Positions 6,025 through 15,682 are shown, counted from the first letter of the stretch. The stretch: DNA of 44,580 nt from Chitinophagaceae bacterium (GCA_021151685.1 JAGKWS010000020.1:1-44580), one strand, 5' to 3'. The notes: generated by a model from the sequence alone, not told the origin. A program made the numbers and translations.

Positions 6025-8616
6025 GTGAAGAAAATTGATTGGTTAAGGCGCATTGTGGTGCAAGGTACCATACTGTTGTACGGCACAGCAATGTGCTTGC
6101 ACGCTCAGGATGCAGGGCAGCTGCTGGAGCTTGCCCGCAATGCCGCAGCAGCTAAGAAGCATGATAGCGCACTGTATTGGGCCGACAAGGCACTGCCCAT
6201 TGCCACAAAGGCCTGCGATACCCCCGATATAGTAAAGGCCATGCGGATAAAGGGGAAAGCACTACTGACGTTGGGGAAAGAAAAAGAACCGGCCGACCTG
6301 TTTTTTGCCGCACTGAACCTATGTACCACACCGCACATGGACCGCGAAAAGGGATTGCTGTACGGAGAGGTGGGTTACTACTACTTTTCTCAGGGCAATG
6401 CCAAAGAGGCCAAGGCATTTTACCATAAAAATATTGCGCTGCTTAGCCGGGTTATGGGGCCGGACAGTGTGGGTAACCAACTGATAAACCTGAGTGTGGC
6501 GCACAACCAACTGAGAGAACTGGATAGTGCAAGGATGGCTCTGATGCAGGTACTGGCCATTGCAAACCGCAGCAACGACAGCTCTATGAAGGCATATGCA
6601 TTGCTGAATCTGGGTGCCTATTATACCGATGTGAATCAGCCGGACTCGGCAAAGGTGTGCTACCTGCAGGCTTATGATTTGTGGAAGGCGTTGGGCAATA
6701 CATCGCAGTTGTTCCGGGTTACGTTCAATCTGGGTTTTTATGCCTACCAGAAGAAGAACTACAAGGAGGCTTTGCGATACTACCACCTATCGGAAGAGGC
6801 TGCGGCAAAATATGGACTGAAGCGCGAACTGGCACACGTAAAGGGTACTATGGCCGAGAGCTATGGCGAGATAGGCGATTTTAAGAATGCCTACATCTAC
6901 CTGCACGACTATGCTACGATGAATGACTCGTTCAACAAGGCCGACCTGAACGAGTATGCGATGAAGCTGGACAGGCAATACCAGGCCGACCAGGCGAGAC
7001 TGACGATACAAGCACAGGAATTGCAGATACGCAAGCAGCAGAATACCAATCTGATTATTCTGATAATAGCCCTGATAGTGATATCGGCGGGTGCAGCAGG
7101 TTTTGCATGGCTAACATTCAGGGCGCGTGTGCGCCGCAAGGTAGAAGATGCCCGCAAGCGTTTCTTTGCCAATGTGGCGCACGAGATACGTACACCCTTA
7201 TCTACCATACAGGGCCCTCTGGAAGTACTTACCGGGCTGGTGCAGGATGCAGGCATGCAACAGCAACTGGCTATAGCTACACGCAGCAGCCAGCGGCTGG
7301 GCGACCTCATCAACCAAATGCTGGATATATCTAAAATAGAGGCAGAAAAGTACACCTTGCAAGAACATGCCGGTAGCGTCACAAGCCTGATGGAACGGTT
7401 GCACGAAGCATATGCCACGCAGGCTGCTACAAAAAACATAGTACTGAAAACCGAATGCGATGCGGCTGCCACCGTATATTTTGACAAGGATGCACTGGAA
7501 AAGGTGGCGAACAACCTGATGGGCAATGCCCTGAAGTACACACCACCCAATGGGCATGTGGGTATTGATACTACCCTACAGCCCAATGGCAATAACGCCC
7601 TGCTGACAATGCGGGTGTGGGACAATGGCCCCGGCATATCGGTAAAGGATCAGGAGCGCATATTCGAACGTTTTTACCGTGCTACCGATAGCACTGCGGC
7701 CACCGGGGCCGGCATAGGGCTGGCACTGGTGAAGGAGTTGGTGCAACTGATGAATGGCACAATAGCGGTAGACAGTGCACCGGGCAGGGGTACGGTCTTT
7801 ACCGTGCAGCTACCACTGCGAATGGCTGCTACAATGCCGGAAGTAACTGCAAGTGGCACTAATGGCATGGTGCTGATAGCCGAAGATGATGCAGAGATAC
7901 GCTCGTTTACCGCCGGGCTGCTACAAGGCAAGGGCTATGCGGTACAGGGTGTGGCAGATGGCACAGCGGCACTGGCTGCCGCCGGCACAACACTGCCCGA
8001 CCTGATAATAACCGATATGATGATGCCCGGCATGGATGGGGCCGCCATGATACAAGCATTGCGCCACAACGAAATGACGGCCCATATACCGGTAATAGTA
8101 CTGAGTGCACGGGCGGCAGCCGAGGCTAAGACCGAAGCATTGGCAGCGGGGGCACAGGCCTACCTTACCAAACCCTTCAGCCCGGCAGAGCTGACGGGCG
8201 TAGTGTACAACCAACTGGATATACTGCGCCGCCAGCAGGAGAAGTACCGCCAGCAGGTGACGAATGAAACACAAAATGTGGCCGAACGGGTACAGGAGGC
8301 CGACCCTTTTGCCAAACGATGCCATGAGCTGATATTGGAACATCTGGATGATGCGCAACTATCGGTAGAGCGGCTGGCAGAGATGATGCATGTGAACCGG
8401 AGCCATTTTCAGCGGAAGATAAAGGCTCTGACGGGCTTCTCGCCATCGGAGATGATACGAACCATAAGACTGGAAAAGGCCAGAGAAATGCTGATGCGCC
8501 GTGAGGGCAATATAACCGAGACGGCCTATGCTACGGGCTTTACATCACAGTCTTACTTTACACGGTGTTTCTCGGAGCATTTTGGATATCCGCCCAGCGA
8601 AGTTTTATATAGGTAG
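6025..8616 (+). CDS. Hybrid two-component sensor kinase / AraC-type regulator with TPR sensor
   Basis: An 863-residue single-chain two-component system starting at a GTG. In order it has a signal peptide (to about residue 28); six or so TPR repeats (30-330) in the periplasm; a membrane helix NLIILIIALIVISAGAAGFA (about 344-367); a HisKA domain with FFANVAHEIRTPLS, whose phospho-accepting His is residue 386; a HATPase domain with the N-box NNLMGNALKYTP and G-boxes DNGPGIS and GAGIGLAL; a receiver domain with the phospho-Asp at residue 664 (IITDMMMPG); and an AraC-type DNA-binding domain at about 760-863 (RSHFQRKIKALTGFSPSEMI). Such proteins sense a ligand outside the inner membrane and bind DNA from the membrane. 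The TPR sensor is unlike the beta-propeller of the classic polysaccharide-utilisation HTCS, so a peptide or protein ligand is possible. The porin upstream is the obvious candidate target, by position only. Confidence 0.93.
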   Translation: MKKIDWLRRIVVQGTILLYGTAMCLHAQDAGQLLELARNAAAAKKHDSALYWADKALPIATKACDTPDIVKAMRIKGKALLTLGKEKEPADLFFAALNLCTTPHMDREKGLLYGEVGYYYFSQGNAKEAKAFYHKNIALLSRVMGPDSVGNQLINLSVAHNQLRELDSARMALMQVLAIANRSNDSSMKAYALLNLGAYYTDVNQPDSAKVCYLQAYDLWKALGNTSQLFRVTFNLGFYAYQKKNYKEALRYYHLSEEAAAKYGLKRELAHVKGTMAESYGEIGDFKNAYIYLHDYATMNDSFNKADLNEYAMKLDRQYQADQARLTIQAQELQIRKQQNTNLIILIIALIVISAGAAGFAWLTFRARVRRKVEDARKRFFANVAHEIRTPLSTIQGPLEVLTGLVQDAGMQQQLAIATRSSQRLGDLINQMLDISKIEAEKYTLQEHAGSVTSLMERLHEAYATQAATKNIVLKTECDAAATVYFDKDALEKVANNLMGNALKYTPPNGHVGIDTTLQPNGNNALLTMRVWDNGPGISVKDQERIFERFYRATDSTAATGAGIGLALVKELVQLMNGTIAVDSAPGRGTVFTVQLPLRMAATMPEVTASGTNGMVLIAEDDAEIRSFTAGLLQGKGYAVQGVADGTAALAAAGTTLPDLIITDMMMPGMDGAAMIQALRHNEMTAHIPVIVLSARAAAEAKTEALAAGAQAYLTKPFSPAELTGVVYNQLDILRRQQEKYRQQVTNETQNVAERVQEADPFAKRCHELILEHLDDAQLSVERLAEMMHVNRSHFQRKIKALTGFSPSEMIRTIRLEKAREMLMRREGNITETAYATGFTSQSYFTRCFSEHFGYPPSEVLYR

Positions 8617-8797
8617 ATTCCAATCAATCCTCATCCTGAAAATCTTGAAGATCCTATATATACTATTTCCGACAAACACGTCTCCCCCATCCCCATAATT
8701 CCACAACACCAGGGTACCTATTTTCAGGACAGGACATATTTTTTGGGGAAGATTCGGTTCAGCCTACTAAACATTTCTCATGTACTGTAAATCGCTA

Positions 8798-8826
8798 TTT
8801 GCATTACTCAAAATTGAATATATTTG
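8798..8826 (+). promoter_or_regulatory. Full promoter of the vWA lipoprotein gene
   Basis: TTTG at 8798-8801 and TATATTTG at 8819-8826, 17 bases apart, match the Bacteroidota -33/-7 pair. The -7 box covers a TTG at 8824 that opens the reading frame, so translation must begin later, at the ATG at 8845. Confidence 0.65.
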
Positions 8827-8844
8827 TCTGCAAACAAAACTAAA

Positions 8845-9906
8845 ATGCGCTACGAAAACATTGTTGCTTGTTTTTTTCTTTTTTCCCTATTTTTTGTGTC
8901 GTGCAATATGGATTCGCGCAAACTGAGCGAAGAAGAGATATTAGCACTTCAGCGAAGTAAAGATGATTCCATTGCAGTCATCATCGACTCGCTCAATAGT
9001 GTCAATATATATGTACCCCCTCTTTATGATGAACGTTTTTTTGATTCAGGTGCGGTAACGAATTTTTGCGAGCTCGCCACGAAAACAAAAGGGGAACTGA
9101 AAATACTGGTAAACTCAAAATTACTTACCAATGAAATTGTCAGGATTATTAAAGACAAAGTAACCAACGATGCCGATTTCCTGTTGCTCATAGATAAAAC
9201 CAGCAGTATGGCAGACGACATAGACGTAGTGAAAAAAGGTCTCGAGAAAATAATAAGTGAAATTTCACAGTTCAAAAACGTACGCCTCGGCATTGCCATG
9301 TACGGCGATAAAAATGAAGATGGTGATGATTGGTTTTCCTTTAAAGATTTCGGAACAAATTACAGTGAAGCAAAAGCCTTCGTTGAGAATATAGAGGTAA
9401 CCGGAGGAGGAGACTGGCCAGAATCGGTATATGATGCTTTTTTCAAGATAGAGGACTATAACTTTTGGCGTTCAGGAACCAAACGTATGACATTGCTGAT
9501 AGGAGATGCCTGCTCGTTAGAGAAACCCCTGAGCGACCATACACTATCAGATGTAATCAATAAAGCCAATGAGCATAAAATAATCACCAATTTTTACCCC
9601 ATCATTGTCACACCGGCGAGCGATGAAGATGCCGATGGGATACGAAATACCGTAATCTACAATGAAGGCAAACTGATAAGCAAACTTTACCCCAATCCAT
9701 CCAGCGGAGAAATAACAGTAACATTTGAAAAAGATGACGAGTACATGCTTTATGTTTTTGACAACAATGGCCGATCGGTATATTCAGAAAAATTCACCGG
9801 CAATACATGGACGAAAGATTTGAGTTGGCTCCATACAGGGGCATTCGTATTGAGAGCAATAGGAAAAAATACCACCTTTGAAAGCATGAAGTTCATAATT
9901 CTATAA
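8845..9906 (+). CDS. vWA-domain lipoprotein with type IX secretion C-terminal tail
   Basis: A 353-residue protein starting MRYENIVACF. The first 20 residues form a lipoprotein signal ending in FFVSC (Cys20). From about residue 110 to 270 it has a von Willebrand factor A fold with FLLLIDKTSSM, a MIDAS-type DxTxS metal site starting at Asp117, and strands such as VRLGIAMYGD and RMTLLIGDA. The last 75 residues (LYPNPSSGEITVTF ... LSWLHTGAFVLRAIG ... MKFIIL) match the type A T9SS sorting domain. vWA domains bind proteins through a divalent metal, so adhesion or complex assembly is likely. The combination of a lipobox with a T9SS tail is unusual, because most T9SS cargo uses an ordinary Sec signal. 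The gene is clearly more A+T-rich than the sensor gene before it, a possible sign of transfer. Its own promoter is visible. Confidence 0.8.
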   Translation: MRYENIVACFFLFSLFFVSCNMDSRKLSEEEILALQRSKDDSIAVIIDSLNSVNIYVPPLYDERFFDSGAVTNFCELATKTKGELKILVNSKLLTNEIVRIIKDKVTNDADFLLLIDKTSSMADDIDVVKKGLEKIISEISQFKNVRLGIAMYGDKNEDGDDWFSFKDFGTNYSEAKAFVENIEVTGGGDWPESVYDAFFKIEDYNFWRSGTKRMTLLIGDACSLEKPLSDHTLSDVINKANEHKIITNFYPIIVTPASDEDADGIRNTVIYNEGKLISKLYPNPSSGEITVTFEKDDEYMLYVFDNNGRSVYSEKFTGNTWTKDLSWLHTGAFVLRAIGKNTTFESMKFIIL

Positions 9907-10140
9907 AAATAACAGGAGAAGAAGGTTATTCTTGATTTTCCGGATTGATATTGTCTGGACTTTTATTAACCTACATTATTCATATATACAAATGCCACCG
10001 CAAATGACGCTAAGAAATGCGCAAAAGGGTGCAAATAGGTACGTATATGTAAAGCAGACGCTTCCCTTGAGGGGCGCAAAATGTGTAACCATCCGGCATT
10101 TCGGTTTTAGCGAATAATTCAGGCTATTAAAAAAAACAAC

Positions 10141-10689
10141 ATGAATGCACATAAAATAGTATCTGCACTGCTGGTAGCCACAATACTGACCGCCGGTTGT
10201 GGACCAGATAGCCGACAGTATGCCCCAGCCAACGACTCTACTGCGGTCAATCTCACTATTCCTGCAGACCCGCTTGCCGACAATGAGGGCGAAGCCACAT
10301 ACAATGAATACGAAACCCGATATGCTGTGATAGTAGCGCAAACCGACGACTATCATTTGCTGCAAGACAAGATGTATGCCATAGCCGGGGTTACAGATAT
10401 ACCAGTGGACACGATGGACCGCATATATGACGAGCAAACCCATAGACTGCGCGAGCGTGACACGACAGAAATGGATGTGGTGTACCTGCCGTGGCGCGGT
10501 GAAGGCCGTAACCTGAGCATTGAATATGGCGACTTCTATGACACAACTATTGCCAGTGGCCAAATGATACTGCTGGGCGGCCTGTATACAACACCCGAAA
10601 GTGCCGATACCGTACTAAAAATGATACTACCACTTGCACCGAATGCCGTGATAAAGCCATGCAGGATATTTATGGGGTGCATGTTGTAG
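10141..10689 (+). CDS. Small lipoprotein, possibly frameshifted near its 3' end
   Basis: A 182-residue reading frame starting MNAHKIVSALLVAT with lipobox ILTAGC (Cys about residue 20). I do not recognise a family. The middle contains two similar stretches, around RYAVIVAQTDDYHLLQDKM and GQMILLGGLYTTPESADTV, whose strand-helix pattern is faintly like SPOR domains. The last 22 residues look unlike the rest (MILPLAPNAVIKPCRIFMGC). In the -1 frame beginning at the five-A run at 10617-10621, the DNA instead reads on as hydrophilic, protein-like sequence ending KAMQDIYGVHVVAKTVSP and stopping at 10709. One missing base in the A-run would explain this, so the true protein may end at 10709. An in-frame TAG ends the version given here. 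Confidence 0.6.
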   Translation: MNAHKIVSALLVATILTAGCGPDSRQYAPANDSTAVNLTIPADPLADNEGEATYNEYETRYAVIVAQTDDYHLLQDKMYAIAGVTDIPVDTMDRIYDEQTHRLRERDTTEMDVVYLPWRGEGRNLSIEYGDFYDTTIASGQMILLGGLYTTPESADTVLKMILPLAPNAVIKPCRIFMGCML

Positions 10690-10757
10690 CGAAAACTGTG
10701 TCGCCCTGAAAAATGTGGACAAACTTTGGTGGCAATACTGCTACCAATTTTCAAAGG

Positions 10758-12032
10758 CTATTGCCTGTGTGTGGGGCGGGGTTTGCTACCGGTAAAGAAT
10801 AACAGGGCGGTGAAAATACCGTAAAAAAGCACGCCTTGCTGGCGGGCCAGCATAGTCTCGGTAAAGAAGGTGATGACGAGTACCACTAACAGACACCCAT
10901 ACAATACGTTTCGGTGCAACAGAGCGTTGCGTACCTGCGCCAGCAACATGCCCACAAACACCAGTATACCTACTATGCCAAAGGCCAGCCAAAAGGCAAA
11001 GTACTGCGAATGGGGATCGTAGTAGCCTACGGAGTAACCCCTGTAGAGCGAATGGAAGAAATAGTGCTGGTGCAATGCCTGTAGTACACGACCAGGCCCC
11101 ACACCTCCCAGCCAGTAATGCTGCAAGAGTGTGACATCGGTATTCCAGATGAGGCGGCGCATGTGTACCGAATTCTGAATGAGATTGTCGGAAGGCGATT
11201 GATGGAACAACCCGAGCATCTCGGCTGCGCGCTGGCGAATGAATGGAATGAGTAGAGTAGCCCCTACCCCCACCCCTGCCAGTATGATGGCTGGCACCTT
11301 GTAGGTACCGAGCTGCTTGCGCTGCTGCCACAGAAATGCCAGCATAATACCCCCCAATGCCATTAGGGGCGATTTAGCAAACAAAGAGAGCGTGTATACC
11401 AGCAAGACGGCCAACATTGCATAACGCACCCACACCTGCCGCCCTACGGGTTGCCAGGTGATGGCGGTAATACACAATGCAAAAACCAGATACACGCCCA
11501 TGTAGGTGGGGTGAATGCCGGTGGCATCTTCGAACGAGTTGCGAAACAGCACATGCGACAACGCCATTTGCGGTTGTGGATGCAATACATAATGCCATAC
11601 AAACCACAGATGCCCGTATGTGGCTACCAACAGGCAACCATAAACAAAGAAGCGAAATTGATTTACAATAAGTAACCGAAACTGTTGTGCAATAAAGGCA
11701 AACACTACCGGCATAGCCAAAAGGGAAGCCATACGCTCTACCAACAGAAAGGCATAGTGGCGATACTGTGGCGGCGACAAGAACGCACCAATAAGGTACA
11801 AAAAATACCCACTACCCAACAACATGGCTGCGGCCAGTTGCACCTTGTGGGGCCATTGCCTTAGCTGCACCGTACGAAAGATGAACCACCCACACGTGCC
11901 AATGGCTACAAACACCTGAAGATGTGCGGGCAGGAAGATGCATACTACCAACAGACGTGCTACCCAGACATCGGGGCGGGCATACTGAACTGATGCAGAT
12001 GACAATGTAGTATTGGGAGCCGTAGCAGTCAA
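10758..12032 (-). CDS. O-antigen ligase-like membrane protein (Wzy_C family)
   Basis: A 424-residue protein with about 11-12 hydrophobic segments. A large loop between later segments contains NSVHMRRLIW, the conserved GGVGPGRV and then YDPHSQYFAFWLAFG, matching the Wzy_C/WaaL signature in which an Arg and a His in the periplasmic loop act on undecaprenyl-linked glycan. The family joins O-antigen to lipid A core or polymerises surface glycan at the outer face of the inner membrane. The only plausible start is a TTG at 12032: an in-frame TAA lies two codons upstream and no ATG occurs until residue 68. It lies downstream of the propeller/barrel gene on the same strand, 128 bases away, with no glycosyltransferase genes nearby, so it seems to be a stand-alone ligase. 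Confidence 0.8.
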   Translation of the reverse strand: MTATAPNTTLSSASVQYARPDVWVARLLVVCIFLPAHLQVFVAIGTCGWFIFRTVQLRQWPHKVQLAAAMLLGSGYFLYLIGAFLSPPQYRHYAFLLVERMASLLAMPVVFAFIAQQFRLLIVNQFRFFVYGCLLVATYGHLWFVWHYVLHPQPQMALSHVLFRNSFEDATGIHPTYMGVYLVFALCITAITWQPVGRQVWVRYAMLAVLLVYTLSLFAKSPLMALGGIMLAFLWQQRKQLGTYKVPAIILAGVGVGATLLIPFIRQRAAEMLGLFHQSPSDNLIQNSVHMRRLIWNTDVTLLQHYWLGGVGPGRVLQALHQHYFFHSLYRGYSVGYYDPHSQYFAFWLAFGIVGILVFVGMLLAQVRNALLHRNVLYGCLLVVLVITFFTETMLARQQGVLFYGIFTALLFFTGSKPRPTHRQ

Positions 12033-12159
12033 ATTTTAAGCGTACCCGTTTTTGTGCATGAATAACGAAACGGATACAAAAGTCTGTAAATATTCTGTAT
12101 TGCGCAGACATTTGCCTGCACTGTATCTATAAATAGACGGCTGTAGCGGCGCAATCTTT

Positions 12160-15100
12160 TTAGAAATCGGTACCGAGGGCCAGATATACGATAGGCTTTT
12201 TGATACCATCGGTATTGTAAGCAACATCTAACCGCAGAAAGTAGCCAAACAGCGAGGAACGCAAGCCGGCACCGTAACCGGCTGCCGGTGCGGCCCCCAT
12301 GGGTACCGAGATTGCCACCAACACATTGGTTTGAGAGCCAATAGCTACCGACTGTGGGTAATAGCGGGTTGGCGACAGGGCATCGGCATCAGGTATCAAA
12401 CCAGTCCATGCTGTACCTACATCAACAAATGGCACCAGTTGCAGGCTTTTGAGCAGTGTAGACTTGACCGGACGCTTTACGAAAGTAGCCACAATGGGTA
12501 TGCGTACCTCGGTAGACAAGACGCTAAAATTGTTACCGATGCGTGCGGCCTGCAAGTAGCCGCGGAAGGAAGTAGCCAACGTTTGGAAGCCATACCCATC
12601 TAATGAACCACCACCGGAAGCACGATCGGGGCGAATCCAGTTATCGACACCGCCCATAAGGTACTGCACCTTGCTGGTACCGCCCGAGTGCGCCACGGCC
12701 AACCTGTTGGCGAGGGTGATGCCTTTGTATAGCTTTTGATAATTGCGAACATCAACACCAATGTTGACGCAATAATCATCTTTGCCATTAAGCCCCTGAA
12801 AGAACTCGGTATATATCTTGTAGCGGGTGCCGCGTGGAATATTGAGTATGGGGGTAATGGTGTTGTCGAACACATACTCGAGCCGACTCATAGATGAATA
12901 AGAGGGCTTGTTGGGGAAGTCGAGTGCAAGGCTGAGGGTGTCTGTAATTTTTTGTACAAAATGGTCTTGACGGAAGCCCGTGTGAAAACGCACACTGCGG
13001 CGGCGGTCTATTGGGCGACTGAAGTCGGCCTGAACCATGTTGAGTGTGGTTTTGAATAGCTGGCCTTTCTCGTAGACTGGTGTGCCGGAAGGGTTTACAT
13101 AGACCACGTTTTCCCAATCTTTGTTTTGGCGGCGGTAGTAGGTAAGGCCCCAATCTATCTTGCCTGTATAGTTTTGGTACTGCACATAGTATGCCGAGTA
13201 GGAACGATTGAGTGGCAACTGAAAGCCTACTGCCACGCGTTGATTTTCTAACAACTCGTTGAGACTGATGGTGGTAAGTGCCCCCATAGAGGGATTGGAA
13301 AAATTGCCGTTATTGGCAGCAATAGACTGGTACTGATTGAAGAGTACAGAATTATCGAGCTTCACGGACAGGAAATCGGGTTTGAAGCTGGCACGGTATT
13401 TTGCCGGTTTCATTTTGAGGTAGGCACTATCGTTGATGACAGTGAGTACAGAACTATCTACAATAATGGGGACACTTACCTCGGCCGGGGTGGCAGGCTT
13501 GTGACTATCGGCATCGGTAGCCAAACCGGGCTTGCTATCGGTCTGTGGGAGAGCGGGTGTGTCCTCCACATCATCAAACTCGGACTGGAAGGCACTACCA
13601 CCCTTTATCTTTGCCTTGGGCTTGGTGGGGGTTTCGTCCTGCCAATGCCGCAGTGGCGCGTCGGGCTCATCAACTATTTCCATATTGGTGCTTACCGGTT
13701 CAGGACGCTCTATAGAGAGTATTGATGGCTTTAGTTCTTTTACATCTTTCGACGGCTCGTGCGTGTATAGCACCAACTTGTTGCGTACCTGCACCACATC
13801 GCCCACGGCACCAGTGGTTTGGCTATACTGGTGACTGATGATACTGCTGTTATAGTTGGTTTCGGGCAATGCAACTGCCGAATCGCGGTTGGCCTGATTG
13901 CGCATAAGGGTTACCACAAAACGATTGTTGATACCATTGCTATCGTAGAGGTAGGCAAACATATCATTGCCGTATTGTATAGGTTGCGACACCCTACCCT
14001 TTGTAACATTGCTACACTGTAGCAAGTTAGAGTCGGCGGGACTGGTGCGGTAGAAAAATACATTTACCGGCCCGGCAGGCAATTCGTTTACAGCTACAGG
14101 CACATTGAGGTGTGGCCGTGGCCTATTGGAAAGAAAAAGAATACCGGTACGGTCGCCCCCACTCACGCACTCGGGCGCAAGGTCGTCCCATACATCGTCT
14201 GTAATGTTGGTGACCTTGGTGCCCCTGAGTGTGAGCAGGTAGAGGTCGCTCTGGCTTTTGCGAATGGCCGACAAAACGAGTTTGCCATCATCTTCGGTGA
14301 AGGAGATGGACAATACACGGTCGAAGCGGTTGGGTGGTATTTTGTAGTGTTCTTGCCGGCCACGCGTATTGTTGTATACCTTAAGAAAAGACCGCCCTTT
14401 GCGCATGTATAAAATGGCGAGTTTACTACCACTGTGCGACCATGCCATCATAGGATAACCGGGATCTATCTGGTCGGTAAGGTCGCGCACACCACCTTCC
14501 AGGAGCACTACAGGTTCTTTACCTCTGGCACCATTGCGCTGCATCAGCACCTGATACTTACCCTCCTTCCATGCTACATAGGCGGCATCTTCGCCTCCGG
14601 GAGACAGCTTGATGTTGCGAATGATGCTATTGTTGTCTTTGGGTACGCGCAGGGTAGCTACACCAGCACTACTATCGGGTGCAGATTGATAAAGACCATC
14701 GGCTTTGTAGGCAGCACGGTAGTACTTCATGCAAGAGTCATAGGCTTTGGTAACCTTCATGTTGAGGTTTTGCTTTTCGAGCATGGCCTTGTTGATGCTG
14801 GTTTTCTGCTGCATGGAGTAGAGCAAGGTTTTGACCGTGCCGGGGCCAAACTGGTCGGACACGAACTTCCAGAAAGCTTTACCTGCCAGCTCGGGATACT
14901 GTTCTGCCAACTCGAAGAAGCCCTTGCGGGGGTAAGCATCCATTATAGACTTCCACTCGCTGTTGCTACGGGGGTCCCAACCGTCTACAAGATGGGCTAT
15001 GTAGCCGTCGGTAACCCATGTGGGCAAATTGAGAAGCAGTGAGTTTTTCACTGCTTTTTTCATATTGTCGCCATAGAGCATGCGCTGCATAACCACAAGC

Positions 15101-15564
15101 GACATGCCAGAGCGCATTTGCCGGCGCATATCGGCATGGGAGCCTGTGAAGTAGACAACCAGCTTATCGTCAACAATCTTGAGAGAACCGGCGCGGGTAT
15201 TGCCAATAATATTGGGGGCTTCGTCTTTGAGGCCAATGTTGGATTGACGATACTCGTCGTAGGTATTGTAAATGATGATATTGAACCGGGGCGGGAACTG
15301 GCCACCCAGTTTTTTTTCTACTACGGCCATATCGTACTCGGCCTCTTCGGCAACGAAACGACCCAATTCGCGCCCCTGCTTGTCGTAGTGATATACCCTA
15401 AAGTGGCGAGTATCGAAATATTTCCAATCGAATTTGCGTAGCTGAACCCTGTTTTGCCCAAAAAGTTCGACATTGGATTGGGCGAAAGTATGCTGCAAAG
15501 GTAGTGCAAGCAGTACCAAAAGCACTGCCCGTAGCCAACTACCCCACCCGAAGTTTATAGTCAT
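12160..15564 (-). CDS. Large surface protein: peptidase-MA-like N-terminus, beta-propeller, outer-membrane barrel
   Basis: A 1134-residue protein starting MTINFGWGSWLRAV with a signal peptide cleaved after QHTFA; an upstream in-frame start 60 codons earlier would run into the divergent MBL gene and was rejected. Residues about 30-270 have a helical domain with LPTWVTDGYIAHLVDGW, a pattern seen near the active site of peptidase-MA-like proteins, but without a clear HExxH zinc motif, so it is probably not catalytic. Residues about 300-650 have PD40/TolB-like propeller repeats (LSPGGEDAAYVAWKEGKYQV, MMAWSHSGSKLAILYM, ISFTEDDGKLVLSAI, ILFLSNRPR). A polar acidic linker follows (about 680-780), then about 330 residues of amphipathic strands ending LALGTDF, with the terminal Phe of a BAM-inserted barrel, like Omp85/BamA-type surface antigens. 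It therefore probably spans the outer membrane. Function unknown. Confidence 0.72.
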   Translation of the reverse strand: MTINFGWGSWLRAVLLVLLALPLQHTFAQSNVELFGQNRVQLRKFDWKYFDTRHFRVYHYDKQGRELGRFVAEEAEYDMAVVEKKLGGQFPPRFNIIIYNTYDEYRQSNIGLKDEAPNIIGNTRAGSLKIVDDKLVVYFTGSHADMRRQMRSGMSLVVMQRMLYGDNMKKAVKNSLLLNLPTWVTDGYIAHLVDGWDPRSNSEWKSIMDAYPRKGFFELAEQYPELAGKAFWKFVSDQFGPGTVKTLLYSMQQKTSINKAMLEKQNLNMKVTKAYDSCMKYYRAAYKADGLYQSAPDSSAGVATLRVPKDNNSIIRNIKLSPGGEDAAYVAWKEGKYQVLMQRNGARGKEPVVLLEGGVRDLTDQIDPGYPMMAWSHSGSKLAILYMRKGRSFLKVYNNTRGRQEHYKIPPNRFDRVLSISFTEDDGKLVLSAIRKSQSDLYLLTLRGTKVTNITDDVWDDLAPECVSGGDRTGILFLSNRPRPHLNVPVAVNELPAGPVNVFFYRTSPADSNLLQCSNVTKGRVSQPIQYGNDMFAYLYDSNGINNRFVVTLMRNQANRDSAVALPETNYNSSIISHQYSQTTGAVGDVVQVRNKLVLYTHEPSKDVKELKPSILSIERPEPVSTNMEIVDEPDAPLRHWQDETPTKPKAKIKGGSAFQSEFDDVEDTPALPQTDSKPGLATDADSHKPATPAEVSVPIIVDSSVLTVINDSAYLKMKPAKYRASFKPDFLSVKLDNSVLFNQYQSIAANNGNFSNPSMGALTTISLNELLENQRVAVGFQLPLNRSYSAYYVQYQNYTGKIDWGLTYYRRQNKDWENVVYVNPSGTPVYEKGQLFKTTLNMVQADFSRPIDRRRSVRFHTGFRQDHFVQKITDTLSLALDFPNKPSYSSMSRLEYVFDNTITPILNIPRGTRYKIYTEFFQGLNGKDDYCVNIGVDVRNYQKLYKGITLANRLAVAHSGGTSKVQYLMGGVDNWIRPDRASGGGSLDGYGFQTLATSFRGYLQAARIGNNFSVLSTEVRIPIVATFVKRPVKSTLLKSLQLVPFVDVGTAWTGLIPDADALSPTRYYPQSVAIGSQTNVLVAISVPMGAAPAAGYGAGLRSSLFGYFLRLDVAYNTDGIKKPIVYLALGTDF

Positions 15565-15642
15565 GTACCCTACATTTATGGCCACAGTGCCCGTAATAGT
15601 GTGTTTGTGCGCTGTTGCTGCAACTGCAAGGCGGCTTTCGCC

Positions 15643-15650
15643 TACATTTG
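15643..15650 (+). promoter_or_regulatory. -7 box of the MBL-fold gene
   Basis: TACATTTG matches TAnnTTTG and ends 32 bases before the ATG at 15683. It lies in the 118-base gap between the divergent propeller/barrel gene and this gene and supports the short start. Confidence 0.5.
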
Positions 15651-15682
15651 CAGTACAATTTACACAATTAGCCAGTTCCAAT

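Noticed and set aside
8824..8844. TTG start for the vWA gene
   Set aside because: It lies inside the TATATTTG -7 box; the ATG at 8845 gives a clean lipoprotein signal.
9932..10117. 61-codon open frame on the plus strand
   Set aside because: No signal, family or promoter; it overlaps the leader of the lipoprotein gene at 10141.
14434..15042. 202-codon plus-strand frame inside the propeller/barrel gene
   Set aside because: It is antisense to a gene with clear domains and has no motif of its own.
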